Below are positions 18,493 through 28,907 of a stretch of DNA of 64,000 nt, one piece after another (within the stretch, counting starts at the first letter, position 1; every line of letters starts with the position of its first letter). Source of the DNA: Rhizobium sp. WSM4643 (GTDB taxonomy: Bacteria; Pseudomonadota; Alphaproteobacteria; Rhizobiales; Rhizobiaceae); the NCBI RefSeq assembly GCF_025152745.1, contig NZ_CP104040.1, positions 372,001 to 436,000 on the forward strand, read 5' to 3'. The translations under genes and the position numbers were made by a program. The notes below the pieces were generated by a model. That model was not told where the DNA came from. It ran no database searches and saw only the letters and a program-made list of their open reading frames with translations.

Positions 18493-21013
18493 CAAGATTC
18501 TTTCCCGCTTCAGGATCAAGACGAAGGTTTTGATCTTCGTTCTGCCGTTCGTCGTCACCATTTCGGCGGTCGGCCTGACTGGCCTCTACGCTTCGGGACT
18601 TCTGCAGGGCCGCATGGAAATATCCAACAGCGTGCTGCAGTCGCTGAGCGGGTTCAAGGATCTCTATGGTTCGATGGACGATTTCCTGCGCGTCACCAGT
18701 CCTGAGGCGCGCGACAAGCTGATCGCGGATCTGAAGATCCAGCAAGGCGTGCTCGACCAGACGCTGAACCAGGTTGGTGACGAGGCCGCCGGCCGCGACA
18801 GCCTTGCGGAGGCCTCGCGCCGCACCAAGGAGATTTCGGGCGTCGTCGACAAGCTCTGGGCGCTGCACGAGCAGGAGCAGGCATTGCATGAGCAGATCGA
18901 CGCGGCCCAGAAGAGCGTCATCAGCACCCGCTTCACCGTGTCCTACCAGGCCGAAGAATTGCAGAGCACCGTACAGAGCGACGAGAGTGCCGCCACCAGC
19001 ACCCTTCGCACGGCCGACCGTTTGCTGAAGGGCGGCGATTTTCTCGGCACCGTCGCCAGCGGCTTCAGCAAGCCGCAGACACCGCAGGATAAGATCGCCT
19101 TCATCAACGAACAGATGCCGGAGATCATCAAATCGCAGCGTCTGATCGCCATCTCCGTTCCGAGCAATCAGAAGAATGTCATCGACGCGCTGGCTGCGAC
19201 CATCGACGGCATCAAGGCGATCGTGCAGACACCCAATCCGACCGACGAAACCGCCACGGAGCTCGGCCGTCTCGTTTCGCGCTTCCGCCAGACCTCGACC
19301 TATACGCAGCTGACCGCCACGCAGAAAATGCGTGACGCGACCCAGGAATTCGCCGCGCTCGACGGCCGGATCGCCCAGGCCAACTCGGTCCTGCAGGATA
19401 CGCGGCGTCTCGAAAATTCCGTCTATTCGCTGCAGATCGTTCTTTCCGATTTTCTCGCCGACTCCAGCAAGGAAAATCTCGTGCGCCTCCAGCAGCAGGC
19501 CGGCACGCTCAGCAAGGACATGCAGGTGCTGGTCACCAGCGCCAAGGGCATGGGCTTTGCCGAAGGCATATCAGGTGCAATCCAGCCGGCGCTCGACGTC
19601 ATCTCCGGCGGCGGTTCGAAGATCGTCGACACGATCGGTGAGCGCGTCACGGCCTATGCCGCGGCCCGCCAGGAGCTCGACCAGATCTGGAAAAAGCTGA
19701 CCGATTTCGCCGAACTGCAGAAGCAGACAGCCGGCACCGAGCGCACCCAGGCAAACAGCATCTCCGTCATGACCACCGGTCTCGGCATCCTGCTGTCGAT
19801 CTTGGGCGGCATTGCCCTGGTGTTGACGCTGCAGCGCCCGATCAGCCATATCACCGCCGCCATGCGCCGCATCGCGGAAGGGGCGCTGGACACCAGCATC
19901 TCCGGCGAGCAGCGCCACGATGAAATCGGCGACATGGCCCGCGCGCTCGGGATCTTCAAGGAAAACGCCATCTCGAAAATCCGCATCGAGGAGCAGAGCG
20001 ACGAGGAGCGCGCCGCCGCCGAACACGAGCGTCAGCGCAACGACGCCGAAAAGCGTGAGATGGATCGTCAGATCGAATACGCGGTCAACGCGCTCGCCGC
20101 CGGCCTCGAACGCATGTCGCAGGGCGATATCTCGACGACGATCGAAACGCCCTTCATCGGCCGTCTCGAACAGCTGCGCCAGGATTTCAACGGTTCGATG
20201 ATGCGCCTGCAGGCGACGATGAGCCAGATCCGCGACAATGTCGAACTGATCCAGGGCAACGGCAACCAGATGGCCCAGTCGGCCGAGGACCTCTCCAAGC
20301 GCACCGAACAGCAGGCTGCATCGCTCGAAGAGACCGCGGCTGCCGTCGATGAAATCACCGTGACGGTCCGTTCGTCGGCCGAACGCGCCAAGGATGCCGA
20401 CCAGATCGTCCGCCAGGCCAAGCGCAGCGCCGATGATTCCGCCGTCGTCGTCAGCAATGCGATCGACGCAATGGGTCGCATCGAGGATGCCTCGCGCCAG
20501 ATCGAGCAGATCATCGGCGTCATCGACGAGATCGCCTTCCAGACCAACTTGCTGGCGCTCAACGCCGGGATCGAGGCGGCGCGCGCCGGTGAAGCCGGCA
20601 AGGGCTTCGCGGTGGTCGCGATGGAAGTCCGTGAACTGGCCCAACGCTCCGCAGCAGCAGCTCAGGAGATCAAGGGGCTGATCAACAAGTCGACCAACGA
20701 GGTCAATTCAGGTTCGCAATTCGTGCAGGAGACCGGCACGGTGCTCGCCAAGATCAGCGCCCAGATCGTCACGATCAGCCAGCATGTCGAGATGATCGCT
20801 CGCGCCAGCCACGACCAGTCCAACGCGCTGCAGAGCGTCAACGCGACGGTCAACCAGATGGACCAGATGACTCAGCAGAACGCCGCCATGGTGGAGGAGA
20901 CCACCGCCGCCAGCCGCGAACTGGCCGACGAGGCCGGTTCGCTGCGCCGGCTCATCCAGCAGTTCAAGATCGACGGCGAGGCGGCCGCCGCGCCGGTCTA
21001 CCGCGCCGCCTGA
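18482..21013 (+). CDS. Methyl-accepting chemotaxis protein
   Basis: An 843-residue chemoreceptor. One membrane helix lies near residues 17-37 (VLIFVLPFVVTISAVGLTGLY) and a second near 430-450 (GLGILLSILGGIALVLTL), framing a long, mostly helical periplasmic domain of nearly 400 residues. After the second helix come a HAMP domain, a linker with a second HAMP-like stretch (ALAAGLERMSQGDISTTIETPF) and the kinase-control hairpin with the invariant tip [24 protein letters not shown]. The C-terminus APVYRAA lacks a CheR-tethering pentapeptide. Ligand unknown. Confidence 0.92.
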   Translation: MLIDKILSRFRIKTKVLIFVLPFVVTISAVGLTGLYASGLLQGRMEISNSVLQSLSGFKDLYGSMDDFLRVTSPEARDKLIADLKIQQGVLDQTLNQVGDEAAGRDSLAEASRRTKEISGVVDKLWALHEQEQALHEQIDAAQKSVISTRFTVSYQAEELQSTVQSDESAATSTLRTADRLLKGGDFLGTVASGFSKPQTPQDKIAFINEQMPEIIKSQRLIAISVPSNQKNVIDALAATIDGIKAIVQTPNPTDETATELGRLVSRFRQTSTYTQLTATQKMRDATQEFAALDGRIAQANSVLQDTRRLENSVYSLQIVLSDFLADSSKENLVRLQQQAGTLSKDMQVLVTSAKGMGFAEGISGAIQPALDVISGGGSKIVDTIGERVTAYAAARQELDQIWKKLTDFAELQKQTAGTERTQANSISVMTTGLGILLSILGGIALVLTLQRPISHITAAMRRIAEGALDTSISGEQRHDEIGDMARALGIFKENAISKIRIEEQSDEERAAAEHERQRNDAEKREMDRQIEYAVNALAAGLERMSQGDISTTIETPFIGRLEQLRQDFNGSMMRLQATMSQIRDNVELIQGNGNQMAQSAEDLSKRTEQQAASLEETAAAVDEITVTVRSSAERAKDADQIVRQAKRSADDSAVVVSNAIDAMGRIEDASRQIEQIIGVIDEIAFQTNLLALNAGIEAARAGEAGKGFAVVAMEVRELAQRSAAAAQEIKGLINKSTNEVNSGSQFVQETGTVLAKISAQIVTISQHVEMIARASHDQSNALQSVNATVNQMDQMTQQNAAMVEETTAASRELADEAGSLRRLIQQFKIDGEAAAAPVYRAA

Positions 21014-21038
21014 TCGTCGATCAATCCGTCTTCATGCG

Positions 21039-21066
21039 AACGGCCCCGGAGTTTCCGGGGCCGTTT
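21039..21066 (+). terminator. Rho-independent terminator after the first chemoreceptor gene
   Basis: Perfect 11-bp arms AACGGCCCCGG and CCGGGGCCGTT with loop AGTTT and a short T-tract (TTTCCATTTATT). Confidence 0.85.
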
Positions 21067-21269
21067 CCATTTATTCTGCAAAATAGCGCCTCGATTAAGA
21101 GGGTTTGAACGATGGAGAATAGGTCGAATGACGCAGCCTATTACGCTGGGATCATCGGAAAACGCTCGCAAACGAGGCGATGAATATCTCCGACAGCCAA
21201 GATTTACGGAGAATCTTCTTTAATGCTTTTAATCTAATTTAACCTTGGTCTATCTCCCCGGGGGTTTCG

Positions 21270-23116
21270 ATGCTACGCCTTTTCTCTACGTCGATCGTAC
21301 GCCAGATCGTGCGATCACGCTGTTTCTGCTGGCGATCAGCACGGCCGCCATCGTCGGCGTGACCTACTACAATCTGAGCCGTCAGGTCATGGACGGGGCC
21401 GTCTCCGACGCCCGGGATGCCACTCGCGCCATGGCCGTCCTCTACGGTGCTGCCGATCAGGCTGCAAAGATCGAATTGAAGGACAATCAGCTTTCGGCTG
21501 TCACGGAAGACGCCATTCCGGCCCTTGCCGACCATTCTCTGGTCGATCGCACTGCGCAATCGATCGCCGGCGTTGCGACCATCTTCCAGAAGCAGGGCAG
21601 CGACTACGTTCGCATCTCCACAAACGTCAAGAAGGAAAACGGCGACCGCGCCGTCGGCACCAAGCTGGTCGCCGATCATCCGGCCCAGCCGGTTCTCGCC
21701 AGGGGCCAGGCTTACTACGGTCCGGCGGAGCTTTTCGGCCGCAAGTTCATGACTGGTTATTTCCCCATCAAGAATGCGTCGAACGCCAATGTCGGCATTC
21801 TCTTCATCGGCATTCCGATGGAGCTCTATTACCAGCGCATGAATGAGCTGCAGATGCTGGTTCTCGGCGTTGGCTTCATCGTCATGCTCATCGTCGGCGT
21901 TCTCGCCTTCTATGCGATCCGCCTGTCGGTGAAGCCTTTGCAGGCGCTGACTGCGAGCGTTCACTCGATTTCCTCCGGCGATCTCGAAGGAGCGATTCCC
22001 TGTATCGAAAAGAAGAACGAGTTCGGCGATATCGGCCGGGCCTTGGCGCTTTTCCGCGACAGTGCCCGCGCCAGGCGCGATCTGGAAACCCAGGCTGGCG
22101 AACAGCGCGCCTTGAGCGATGCCGAACGCGCCAGGAACGATGCCGACAAGCGTTCGCTCGACGGCCAGATCGACTTTGCCGTCAACCAGCTTGCCGCCGG
22201 CCTCGGGCGCCTGTCGCAGGGCGACGTCTCGCAAACGATCGGCACGCCCTTCGTCGGCCGGCTTGAGCAGCTGCGCGTCGATTTCAACGCTTCTCTCTTG
22301 CGCCTCCAGGATACGCTGTCCGGTATCCGCGACAGTGCCTCGACCATCCAGCGCAACAGCGGCGCCGTCTCCGCCTCTGCCGGCGAGCTTTCGAAACGCA
22401 CCGAGGCGCAGGCGGCGAACCTCGAGGAGACCGCGGCCGCGGTGGAGGAGATCACCGTGACGGTTCGTTCCTCCGCCGAGCGTGCTCGTGAAGCCAACAA
22501 TGTCGTGGCTGCGACCAAGAAAACGGCCGACAGTTCCGGCGCCGTCGTTGGCGATGCCATCGCCGCCATGGAACGCATCGAGCAGGCCTCGCAGCGCATC
22601 GAGCAGATCATCGAGGTGATCGACGACATCGCCTTCCAGACCAATCTTCTGGCGCTGAATGCCGGCATCGAGGCGGCGCGTGCCGGCGAGGCGGGCAAGG
22701 GCTTTGCCGTCGTCGCCCAGGAAGTCCGCGAACTCGCCCAGCGTTCGGCCGATGCGGCGCGCGAGATCAAGTCGCTGATCGAGACATCGAGCCGGGAGGT
22801 GACGGCAGGTTCCGAACTGGTCCAGAAGACCGGCAGCGTCCTTGCCTCGATCAGCCAGGAGATCATCGCGATCAGTGGCCATGTCGAGACCATCGCCACC
22901 GCCAGCCGTGATCAGTCGGCCGCGCTCCAGGAGGTCAACGGTTCCGTGAACGCCATGGACCAGATGACCCAGAAGAACGCATCGATGGTTGCCGAGACGA
23001 CGCAGGCAAGCCGTCTGCTTGCCGGCGAGGCCGATACGCTGATGGCGCTGATCGAGCGGTTCCGCATCGTCGCAGAATCGGCACCGGCTCATCTCGGAGC
23101 AAGAAGAGTCGCCTGA
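21270..23116 (+). pseudogene. Methyl-accepting chemotaxis protein with a one-base 5' frameshift
   Basis: The ATG at 21,270 follows GGGGG and encodes [14 protein letters not shown], a typical chemoreceptor N-terminus, then leaves frame. From about 21,312 the adjacent frame continues [16 protein letters not shown], exactly the expected first membrane helix, through to 23,116. Restoring one G in GATCGTGCGATCACG (to GTGGCG) would join them. Downstream are a periplasmic Cache-like domain of about 170 residues, a second helix ([19 protein letters not shown]), HAMP, and a complete signalling hairpin with [21 protein letters not shown]. Intact length would be about 615 residues. This is either a true inactivating deletion or a sequence error; the rest shows no decay, which favours error or a very recent mutation. 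A TTG at 21,245 is in the downstream frame but lacks support. Confidence 0.75.
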
Positions 23117-23325
23117 ACTGCGCAGCCGCAGCGGCTGCGGGATTGCGCAGTGGCCCTGCGGCGCCTTCCGAGGTTGAGGTCGAGCGACGTCAGGCAGGCG
23201 GCAAAGCCAATAAGGCTATTGTTTCCGAACTCGGCATAAAATCGGTCCTCTTCCGCCTTGCCACCGCTTCGTTGGGGATAGTGCCGATAGCCGATGGTGA
23301 CTGCGATGGTGAGCATGTCGATCAT
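23089..23325 (-). CDS. Doubtful small ORF divergent from the LysR gene
   Basis: Starts [18 protein letters not shown] with a good AGGAAAGGA site nine bases upstream and runs 78 codons into the 3' end of the chemoreceptor gene on the other strand. Only the N-terminal part looks protein-like; the arginine-rich tail resembles antisense reading. It may be the 5' remnant of a LysR-controlled target gene. I do not recognise a family. Confidence 0.3.
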   Translation of the reverse strand: MIDMLTIAVTIGYRHYPQRSGGKAEEDRFYAEFGNNSLIGFAACLTSLDLNLGRRRRATAQSRSRCGCAVQATLLAPR

Positions 23326-23415
23326 GACAATGTCCTTTCCTATGTCAGACATCACCTGATTTAGGCATCGAATTTCTCTTTATAAACGGGAAAAATCCCG
23401 CTATGTTTTTCATCC

Positions 23416-24285
23416 ATGAAAAACGCGAGTTGGGATTCCTATCAGCTTTTCCTGCAGGTCGCCCGGCTCGGCGGTTTGACGGGGGCAAGCACCGCAAGCG
23501 GGCTCAGCCCGGCGACCGTCGGCCGGCGCATGCTCGATCTCGAGCAGGAGATCGGCCGTGCCTTGTTTTCGCGAAGCCAGACCGGATACCGTCTGACCCA
23601 GGATGGCCAGGCGCTGCTCGATCACCTGCAGGAGATGGAGGCCGCCGCCCGCAAGGTGGCGGCGTGGCGGCAATCCGGCGAGGGCGGCACCACCGTCAGG
23701 GTCGCCGCCGGCACCTGGCTCGCCTGGCTGCTGACCGAGAATTTCGCCGCAATCCGCATGCCGGGCGATGCCTTCGCCATTTCGCTGACCATCGGCGAGG
23801 CGCGGGCAAGCCTTGCCTACCGCGAAAGCGATATCGGTATTCGCGCCTTCGAGCCTGAGGAGGTCAATCTCGCCGCGCGTCAGCTCGGGGAGGTGGCCTA
23901 TGCCGTCTATATCAGGCGCAACGCCGCCGAGACCGACGAGCGCTGGATTGCAGTTGCCGAGGAAGAGGCGATATCTGCCTATCTGCGCTGGCCGCACGCC
24001 CATGCCGCAACGGGGATCGTTGCCACCGTCAATCGGCCGCGTTCGCTGCCGGATCTGGTGCGCGCCGGCGCCGGCAAGACCGTGCTTCCCTGTTTCGTCG
24101 GCGATCTCCAACCCGAATTGCAGCGGCAGGGCGGCGAGTTGCCGGAATTGCGCCACCGGCAATGGATCGTCATGAATGCCGAGGATCGCCACCGCCCGGA
24201 GATCCGCACAGTCGCCGACCGCATGACCAAGCTCATCAAAAGCTATGCCGATCTCTTCGCCGGAAAACGACCGAGTCGCGGCTGA
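23416..24285 (+). CDS. LysR-family transcriptional regulator
   Basis: A 289-residue regulator. The N-terminal winged helix-turn-helix (SYQLFLQVARLGGLTGASTASGLSPATVGRRMLDLEQEIGRALFSRS, residues 7-52) has the usual LysR register, followed by a coiled linker (LLDHLQEMEAAARKVAAW) and an effector domain. Its nearest divergent partner is the doubtful ORF at 23,325, so its target is unclear. The next gene downstream is convergent. Confidence 0.85.
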   Translation: MKNASWDSYQLFLQVARLGGLTGASTASGLSPATVGRRMLDLEQEIGRALFSRSQTGYRLTQDGQALLDHLQEMEAAARKVAAWRQSGEGGTTVRVAAGTWLAWLLTENFAAIRMPGDAFAISLTIGEARASLAYRESDIGIRAFEPEEVNLAARQLGEVAYAVYIRRNAAETDERWIAVAEEEAISAYLRWPHAHAATGIVATVNRPRSLPDLVRAGAGKTVLPCFVGDLQPELQRQGGELPELRHRQWIVMNAEDRHRPEIRTVADRMTKLIKSYADLFAGKRPSRG

Positions 24286-24423
24286 AGCGTGTCGCCCAGA
24301 ACTGTGCAGCGGCTTTGGCGCCACAACATGCATCAAATCGAGACGCAAATCGCCGCGCCCGATAGGTCGCGGCGATTGAAGAAGCGGGCCGACTTCACCG
24401 GCCCGCCAACGGTCGCCTTTTCG

Positions 24424-24660
24424 TCAATGCCGGTTGGTGACGACGACGGGAATCAGCAGGTCGCCCCAGTGGCCGTCGCCGCCATGATGACGGGCCGAGC
24501 GCACCAGTTCGACCGAGACACCGGCCTCGACGGCTTTCATGACCGATTGGTTCAGCCGATGTAGGTCGTTGGCGAGCATGCGGATCGTCGTCTGCTGATC
24601 CTCGCTCATGCTGCTTGCCTGTTCCTCGGCCCGTTCCCTGACGCGTGTAATGGATGCCAT
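24424..24660 (-). CDS. Small conserved-looking protein downstream of aceA
   Basis: A 78-residue soluble, mostly helical protein (RVRERAEEQASSMSEDQQTTIRMLANDLHRLNQ) ending in a valine-rich segment LLIPVVVTNRH. Its start is 21 bases after the aceA stop with GAGGAGGAG upstream, so it is probably co-transcribed with isocitrate lyase. I do not recognise the family. Between it and the LysR gene is an inverted repeat (AATCGCCGCG / CGCGGCGATT, about 24,347-24,378) that may terminate either unit. Confidence 0.65.
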   Translation of the reverse strand: MASITRVRERAEEQASSMSEDQQTTIRMLANDLHRLNQSVMKAVEAGVSVELVRSARHHGGDGHWGDLLIPVVVTNRH

Positions 24661-24681
24661 GATCTTCTCCTCCTCTTCGAG

Positions 24682-25971
24682 TTATTCCGCAGCCGGTTTG
24701 AACTGCGCATGTTCGGTCGAACCGTGCATCGCCGTGGTCGAAGACCGGCCGCCGGTGATGGCGAGCGACACGGCGTCGAAATAGCCTGTGCCGACCTCGC
24801 GCTGATGTTTGGTCGCGGTATAGCCATTGACCTCGGCGGCGAATTCCGCCTGCTGCAGCTCGGAATAGGCCGACATCTGCCGCTGCCGGTAACCACGCGC
24901 CAGTTCGTACATGCCGTAGTTCAGCTGATGGAAGCCGGCGAGCGTGATGAACTGGAACTTGTAGCCCATTGCGCCGAGTTCGCGCTGGAACCGCGCAATG
25001 GTCGCTTCGTCGAGGTTCTTCTTCCAGTTGAAGGAAGGCGAGCAATTGTAGGCGAGCAGCTTGCCGGGATGGACCTTGTGTACGCCTTCTGCAAAGCGCC
25101 GCGCCTGATCGAGGTCCGGCTTCGAGGTCTCGCACCAGATGAGATCGCAATGAGGCGCATAGGCGACGGCGCGCGCGATGCAGGGCTCGATGCCGCTTCG
25201 CACCTGATAGAAACCTTCGACCGTACGGCCGGCATCATAGTCGACGAAGGGCTGGTCGCGCTCGTCGATGTCCGACGTCAAAAGCTTTGCCGCTTCCGCG
25301 TCGGTGCGGGCGATGACGAGCGTCGCAACGCCCATGACGTCGGCGGCAAGCCGCGCGGCATCGAGATTGCGGATATGGGCGGCCGTCGGGATCAGCACTT
25401 TGCCGCCAAGATGGCCGCATTTCTTCTCCGAAGCGAGTTGGTCCTCGAAGTGGACGCCCGCAGCGCCCGCCTCAATGTAGGCCTTCATGATCTCGAAGGC
25501 GTTGAGCGGTCCGCCGAAGCCTGCTTCCGCATCGGCAACGATCGGTGCGAACCAGGTCTCGACGGAAAGTCCCTGGGCTTCCGCGGTCTCGATCTGATCT
25601 GCGCGCTGCAGCGTGCGGTTGATGCGTTTGGCCAGTTCCGGACCGGCATTGGCCGGATAGAGCGACTGGTCGGGATACATCGCCGACGCCGTATTGGCGT
25701 CGGCCGCCACCTGCCAGCCGGAAAGATAGATCGCCTTCAGTCCGGCGCGCACCATCTGCATGGCCTGGTTGCCGGAAAGCGCGCCGAGCGCATTGACGAA
25801 ATCCTCCTGGTGAATGAGCCGCCACAACCGGTCCGCCCCCATTTCGGCCAGCGTATGGCTGAGCGCCACCGAGCCTCTGAGCCGCTGCACGTCCGCGGCC
25901 GAATACGGTCTCTCGATGCCATCGAAGCGGCCTGCTGATGCATTTGGAACAAGCTTGTAGAAATCCGTCAT
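24682..25971 (-). CDS. aceA: Isocitrate lyase
   Basis: Splits isocitrate into succinate and glyoxylate, the first glyoxylate-shunt step. The product is 429 residues from the ATG at 25,971 ([10 protein letters not shown]), which has GAGGAGAG upstream; the open frame extends further but is unsupported. The active-site loop [11 protein letters not shown] carries the catalytic Cys, and [27 protein letters not shown] sequence (here [15 protein letters not shown]) is typical. It is divergent from a ScfR-type regulator, with direct TTTGTAAA repeats between them, so expression during growth on acetate or fatty acids is likely controlled by that protein. Confidence 0.95.
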   Translation of the reverse strand: MTDFYKLVPNASAGRFDGIERPYSAADVQRLRGSVALSHTLAEMGADRLWRLIHQEDFVNALGALSGNQAMQMVRAGLKAIYLSGWQVAADANTASAMYPDQSLYPANAGPELAKRINRTLQRADQIETAEAQGLSVETWFAPIVADAEAGFGGPLNAFEIMKAYIEAGAAGVHFEDQLASEKKCGHLGGKVLIPTAAHIRNLDAARLAADVMGVATLVIARTDAEAAKLLTSDIDERDQPFVDYDAGRTVEGFYQVRSGIEPCIARAVAYAPHCDLIWCETSKPDLDQARRFAEGVHKVHPGKLLAYNCSPSFNWKKNLDEATIARFQRELGAMGYKFQFITLAGFHQLNYGMYELARGYRQRQMSAYSELQQAEFAAEVNGYTATKHQREVGTGYFDAVSLAITGGRSSTTAMHGSTEHAQFKPAAE

Positions 25972-26111
25972 GCTGCTCTCCTCACTAAAAAGCCTGATAA
26001 AGGTGCTGCATGACAAGATTGACAATTTGCACCGATATGACCAGGAAAACCTTTGATTTCCTGCTCGGAAAGAGGTTAAGATGACGAAGATTGACAGAGC
26101 GGCGCTGTGAA

Positions 26112-26129
26112 TTTGTAAAGTTTTGTAAA
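26112..26129. promoter_or_regulatory. Tandem TTTGTAAA operator between aceA and scfR
   Basis: TTTGTAAA at 26,112-26,119 and again at 26,122-26,129, a 10-bp period (one helical turn). It resembles the TTTGCAAA core of operators bound by RamB, a member of the same regulator family in corynebacteria. It lies 32 bases before the regulator's start, suited to autoregulation and to control of aceA. Confidence 0.55.
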
Positions 26130-26161
26130 TACGGCGCTCCCTGCCTGTCAAAGGGTGTGAC

Positions 26162-27571
26162 ATGGCGGAACGAAAGATATTCGCAGGCCCGAAAGTCAGG
26201 CGCATCCGCAATGCGCTGGCGCTGACGCAGACCGCCATGGCCGAGGCGCTTGAAATATCGCCGTCCTACCTGAACCTGATCGAGCGCAACCAGCGGCCGT
26301 TGACGGTGCAGCTCCTTCTCAAGCTTGCAAGCGTCTACAGGGTCGATCTGGAGGAGTTGCGGGGGCAGACCGGCGGCAGTCTTGACCAGCTCAAGGAGAT
26401 CTTTGCCGATCCGCTGTTGTCGGGCGAGTTGCCGGGTGATCAGGAATTGGTGGAGGTGGCCGAGGCAGCACCCAATGCCGCGAGCGGCATGATCAAACTC
26501 TACCGCGCCTATCGCGAGCAGGCGGCAAGGCTGTCCGATCTGACGGCGCTGATGGCCGCCGAAGGGCATGCGCCGATCGCCGCCGGCCGCTTGCCGCTGG
26601 ACGAGGTGCGCGAGACGCTGGAGCGCAGGTCCGGCTATTTCGGACAGATTGAGACGGCGGCGGAAGCTTTTGCCGCAACGCTCCCTGGCGGCCTCGATCT
26701 TGCTGCCGGACTGAAGGATTGGCTGCGCTCGGAGCGCGGCATCGCGGTGCGCGTCTTGCCCGTTCATGTGATGCCGGATCTGCGCCGCCGTTTCGATCGC
26801 CATTCGATGCGGCTTTTCATCTCGGAGCGCCTGTCGCAGGCCGACCGTGCGCACGAGATTGCGGTCGAGGCCGCGACTCTGGCCCTGTTGCCGGCAATCG
26901 ATGCCGAGCTCGACGATCTCTCGCTCTCCTCCGCCGAGGCGCGCCGCATCGCCCGCTTCGAGCTTGCCCGCATCGCGGCCTTAGCGCTCGCAATGCCCTA
27001 TGAAGCCTTTCTCTCGGCGGCCAAAGCAACGCGCTACGATATCGATATTCTGCGTGCGCGCTTCGGCGTCTCCTTCGGCCAGGCGGCTGCGCGTCTTGCC
27101 ATGCTGCAACGCCCGGGGGCAGCCGCCATCCCCTTCTTCCTGATCGAGATCGATGCTGCGGGCCACCGGTTGCGCAGGGCAGGCGCCCAGGGCTTTCCGC
27201 ACGCCCGTTTCGGCGGCGGCTGTCCGAAGCTCAATCTCCATGCCGCCTTCCTGCAGCCGGGCCAGATCCTCGCCGAAACGGTCGTCATGCCTGACGGCGC
27301 ATCCTTCCTGACGGTTTCCCGAACCCTGGAAGGGCCGAGCGTCGAATTCGGCGAAAGGATCAGGCGCACCGCGATCCTGATCGGCTGCGACGGTGCCCTT
27401 GGCGAGGGGGTGGTCTACGGGCAGGCGACGGCGCTCGATCCGGTCGCGATCGGTCCGGCCTGTCGCCTTTGCGAGCGGCGCGGCTGCCTTTCCCGGGCCG
27501 AGCCGCCGGTGACGAGACCGCTCGGGCTCGACGAGATGGTGGCCGGGCTCAGCGCCTTCGACTTCCAGTGA
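26162..27571 (+). CDS. ScfR/RamB-type transcriptional regulator (XRE + ImmA/IrrE-like + DUF2083)
   Basis: A 469-residue regulator: an N-terminal XRE helix-turn-helix ([35 protein letters not shown], about 11-45), a middle region with the degenerate peptidase-like helix [14 protein letters not shown], and a C-terminal short-chain-fatty-acyl sensor domain with the cysteine cluster CRLCERRGC near residue 438. The family controls glyoxylate-cycle and propionyl-CoA genes through acyl-CoA signals. The divergent aceA supports that role here. It is not a peptidase, since a complete HExxH is absent. Confidence 0.85.
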   Translation: MAERKIFAGPKVRRIRNALALTQTAMAEALEISPSYLNLIERNQRPLTVQLLLKLASVYRVDLEELRGQTGGSLDQLKEIFADPLLSGELPGDQELVEVAEAAPNAASGMIKLYRAYREQAARLSDLTALMAAEGHAPIAAGRLPLDEVRETLERRSGYFGQIETAAEAFAATLPGGLDLAAGLKDWLRSERGIAVRVLPVHVMPDLRRRFDRHSMRLFISERLSQADRAHEIAVEAATLALLPAIDAELDDLSLSSAEARRIARFELARIAALALAMPYEAFLSAAKATRYDIDILRARFGVSFGQAAARLAMLQRPGAAAIPFFLIEIDAAGHRLRRAGAQGFPHARFGGGCPKLNLHAAFLQPGQILAETVVMPDGASFLTVSRTLEGPSVEFGERIRRTAILIGCDGALGEGVVYGQATALDPVAIGPACRLCERRGCLSRAEPPVTRPLGLDEMVAGLSAFDFQ

Positions 27572-27697
27572 TTGTGAAATCATTGAGGGCGCAGGATTTT
27601 GCGCTTGTGGGCTTAGAAATTCCTTCTTAGTCTGCGTGGAAAACCAGAGGGAAAAGATGTCCGAGGGTGCGGAATCTTTGAACAAACAGGAGAAGTC

Positions 27698-28795
27698 ATG
27701 AGGTCAACCATCCTAAGCGTGACGGCCGCCGCCGTTACCGCGCTCCTTGCTGGCGTGCCGGCCTTTGCGCAGGAGCGTGTGGTCAACGTCTACAACTGGT
27801 CGGATTATATCGACAGTTCCATCCTCGAGGATTTCACCAAGGAAACCGGGATCAAGGTCGTCTACGACACCTTCGATTCCAACGAGACGCTGGAAACCAA
27901 GCTCCTGGCCGGCGGTTCGGGCTATGACGTTGTCGTCCCCACGGTATCCTTCATGCAGCGCCAGATCGCCGCCGGCGTCTACCAAAAGCTCGACAAGTCG
28001 AAGTTGCCGAACCTGGTCAATATGTGGGACGTCATCATGAAGGGCGTGGCGTCCTTCGACCCCGGCAACGAATACAGCGTCGATTACATGTGGGGCACGA
28101 CCGGCATCGGCTACAATGTCGACAAGGTCAAGGCCGCCCTCGGCACCGACGAAAAGCCCAATTGGGACGCGTTGTTCGATCCGGCGAAAGCAGCAAAGCT
28201 CAAGGATTGCGGCATCTACATGCTGGATTCCCCGACTGATGTCGTGCCCTCGGTGCTCGCCTATCTCGGGCTCAATCCGAACAGCACCGATCCCGCCGAT
28301 CTCAAGAAGGCGCAGGAAGTCCTCACGGCTGTTCGTCCCTTCGTCCGCAAGTTCCACTCTTCCGAATATATCAGCGCGCTGGCGAACGGCGATATCTGCA
28401 TCGCGCTCGGTTATTCCGGTGACATGTTCCAGGCCCGCGACCGTGCCGCGGAAGCCAATGCCGGGGTAAAGGTCGACTATTCGGTGCCGTCGCAGGGCGC
28501 CCAGATCTTCTTCGACGTCTTTGGCATTCCGAAGGATGCGCCGCATGTCGCCGAAGCCCATGAATTCATCAACTACATGATGAAGCCGGAAGTGATCGCC
28601 AAGGCCTCGAACTTCGTCTTCTACGCCAACGGCAACAAGGCGTCGCAGCAGTTCCTCGACAAGGAGGTCCTCGACGATACGGCGATCTACCCGACGCCCG
28701 AGGTGATGGCGAAACTCTTCACCGTTCCGCCGCTCGATCCGAAGACCCAGCGGATCGTGACGCGGCTATGGACCACCGTGGTCACCGGCCAATGA
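27698..28795 (+). CDS. potF: Putrescine ABC transporter, periplasmic binding protein PotF
   Basis: A 365-residue polyamine-binding protein with a signal peptide (MRSTILSVTAAAVTALLAGV, cleavage after AFA). The mature N-terminus VVNVYNWSDYIDSSILEDF is the hallmark of PotD/PotF proteins. AGGAGAAG lies seven bases before the ATG. It heads potFGHI, and a strong terminator follows it, so downstream genes are probably expressed at lower level by read-through. Putrescine specificity is inferred from family; the puuAB pair 11 kb away would catabolise the import. Confidence 0.92.
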   Translation: MRSTILSVTAAAVTALLAGVPAFAQERVVNVYNWSDYIDSSILEDFTKETGIKVVYDTFDSNETLETKLLAGGSGYDVVVPTVSFMQRQIAAGVYQKLDKSKLPNLVNMWDVIMKGVASFDPGNEYSVDYMWGTTGIGYNVDKVKAALGTDEKPNWDALFDPAKAAKLKDCGIYMLDSPTDVVPSVLAYLGLNPNSTDPADLKKAQEVLTAVRPFVRKFHSSEYISALANGDICIALGYSGDMFQARDRAAEANAGVKVDYSVPSQGAQIFFDVFGIPKDAPHVAEAHEFINYMMKPEVIAKASNFVFYANGNKASQQFLDKEVLDDTAIYPTPEVMAKLFTVPPLDPKTQRIVTRLWTTVVTGQ

Positions 28796-28804
28796 TCTGA
28801 TAGT

Positions 28805-28834
28805 GGCCCGGACGGAAACGTCCGGGCCTTTTTT
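28805..28834 (+). terminator. Intra-operon terminator between potF and potG
   Basis: Perfect 10-bp arms GGCCCGGACG and CGTCCGGGCC with loop GAAA and a six-T run. It would attenuate transcription after the binding-protein gene. Confidence 0.88.
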
Positions 28835-28907
28835 GACGATCCCGGCCGGGTGAAACCGGGAATAAAAGCCAATAACAAAAGCAAAGAATGCATTTTCGGG
28901 GAACAAT

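Noticed and set aside
23143..23364. 73-codon plus-strand frame between the second chemoreceptor and the LysR gene
   Set aside because: No ribosome site, no recognisable pattern, and it covers the LysR promoter region.
25972..26238. 89-codon upstream extension of aceA
   Set aside because: Covers the divergent promoter and the operator; the ATG at 25,971 has a strong ribosome site and the standard isocitrate lyase start.
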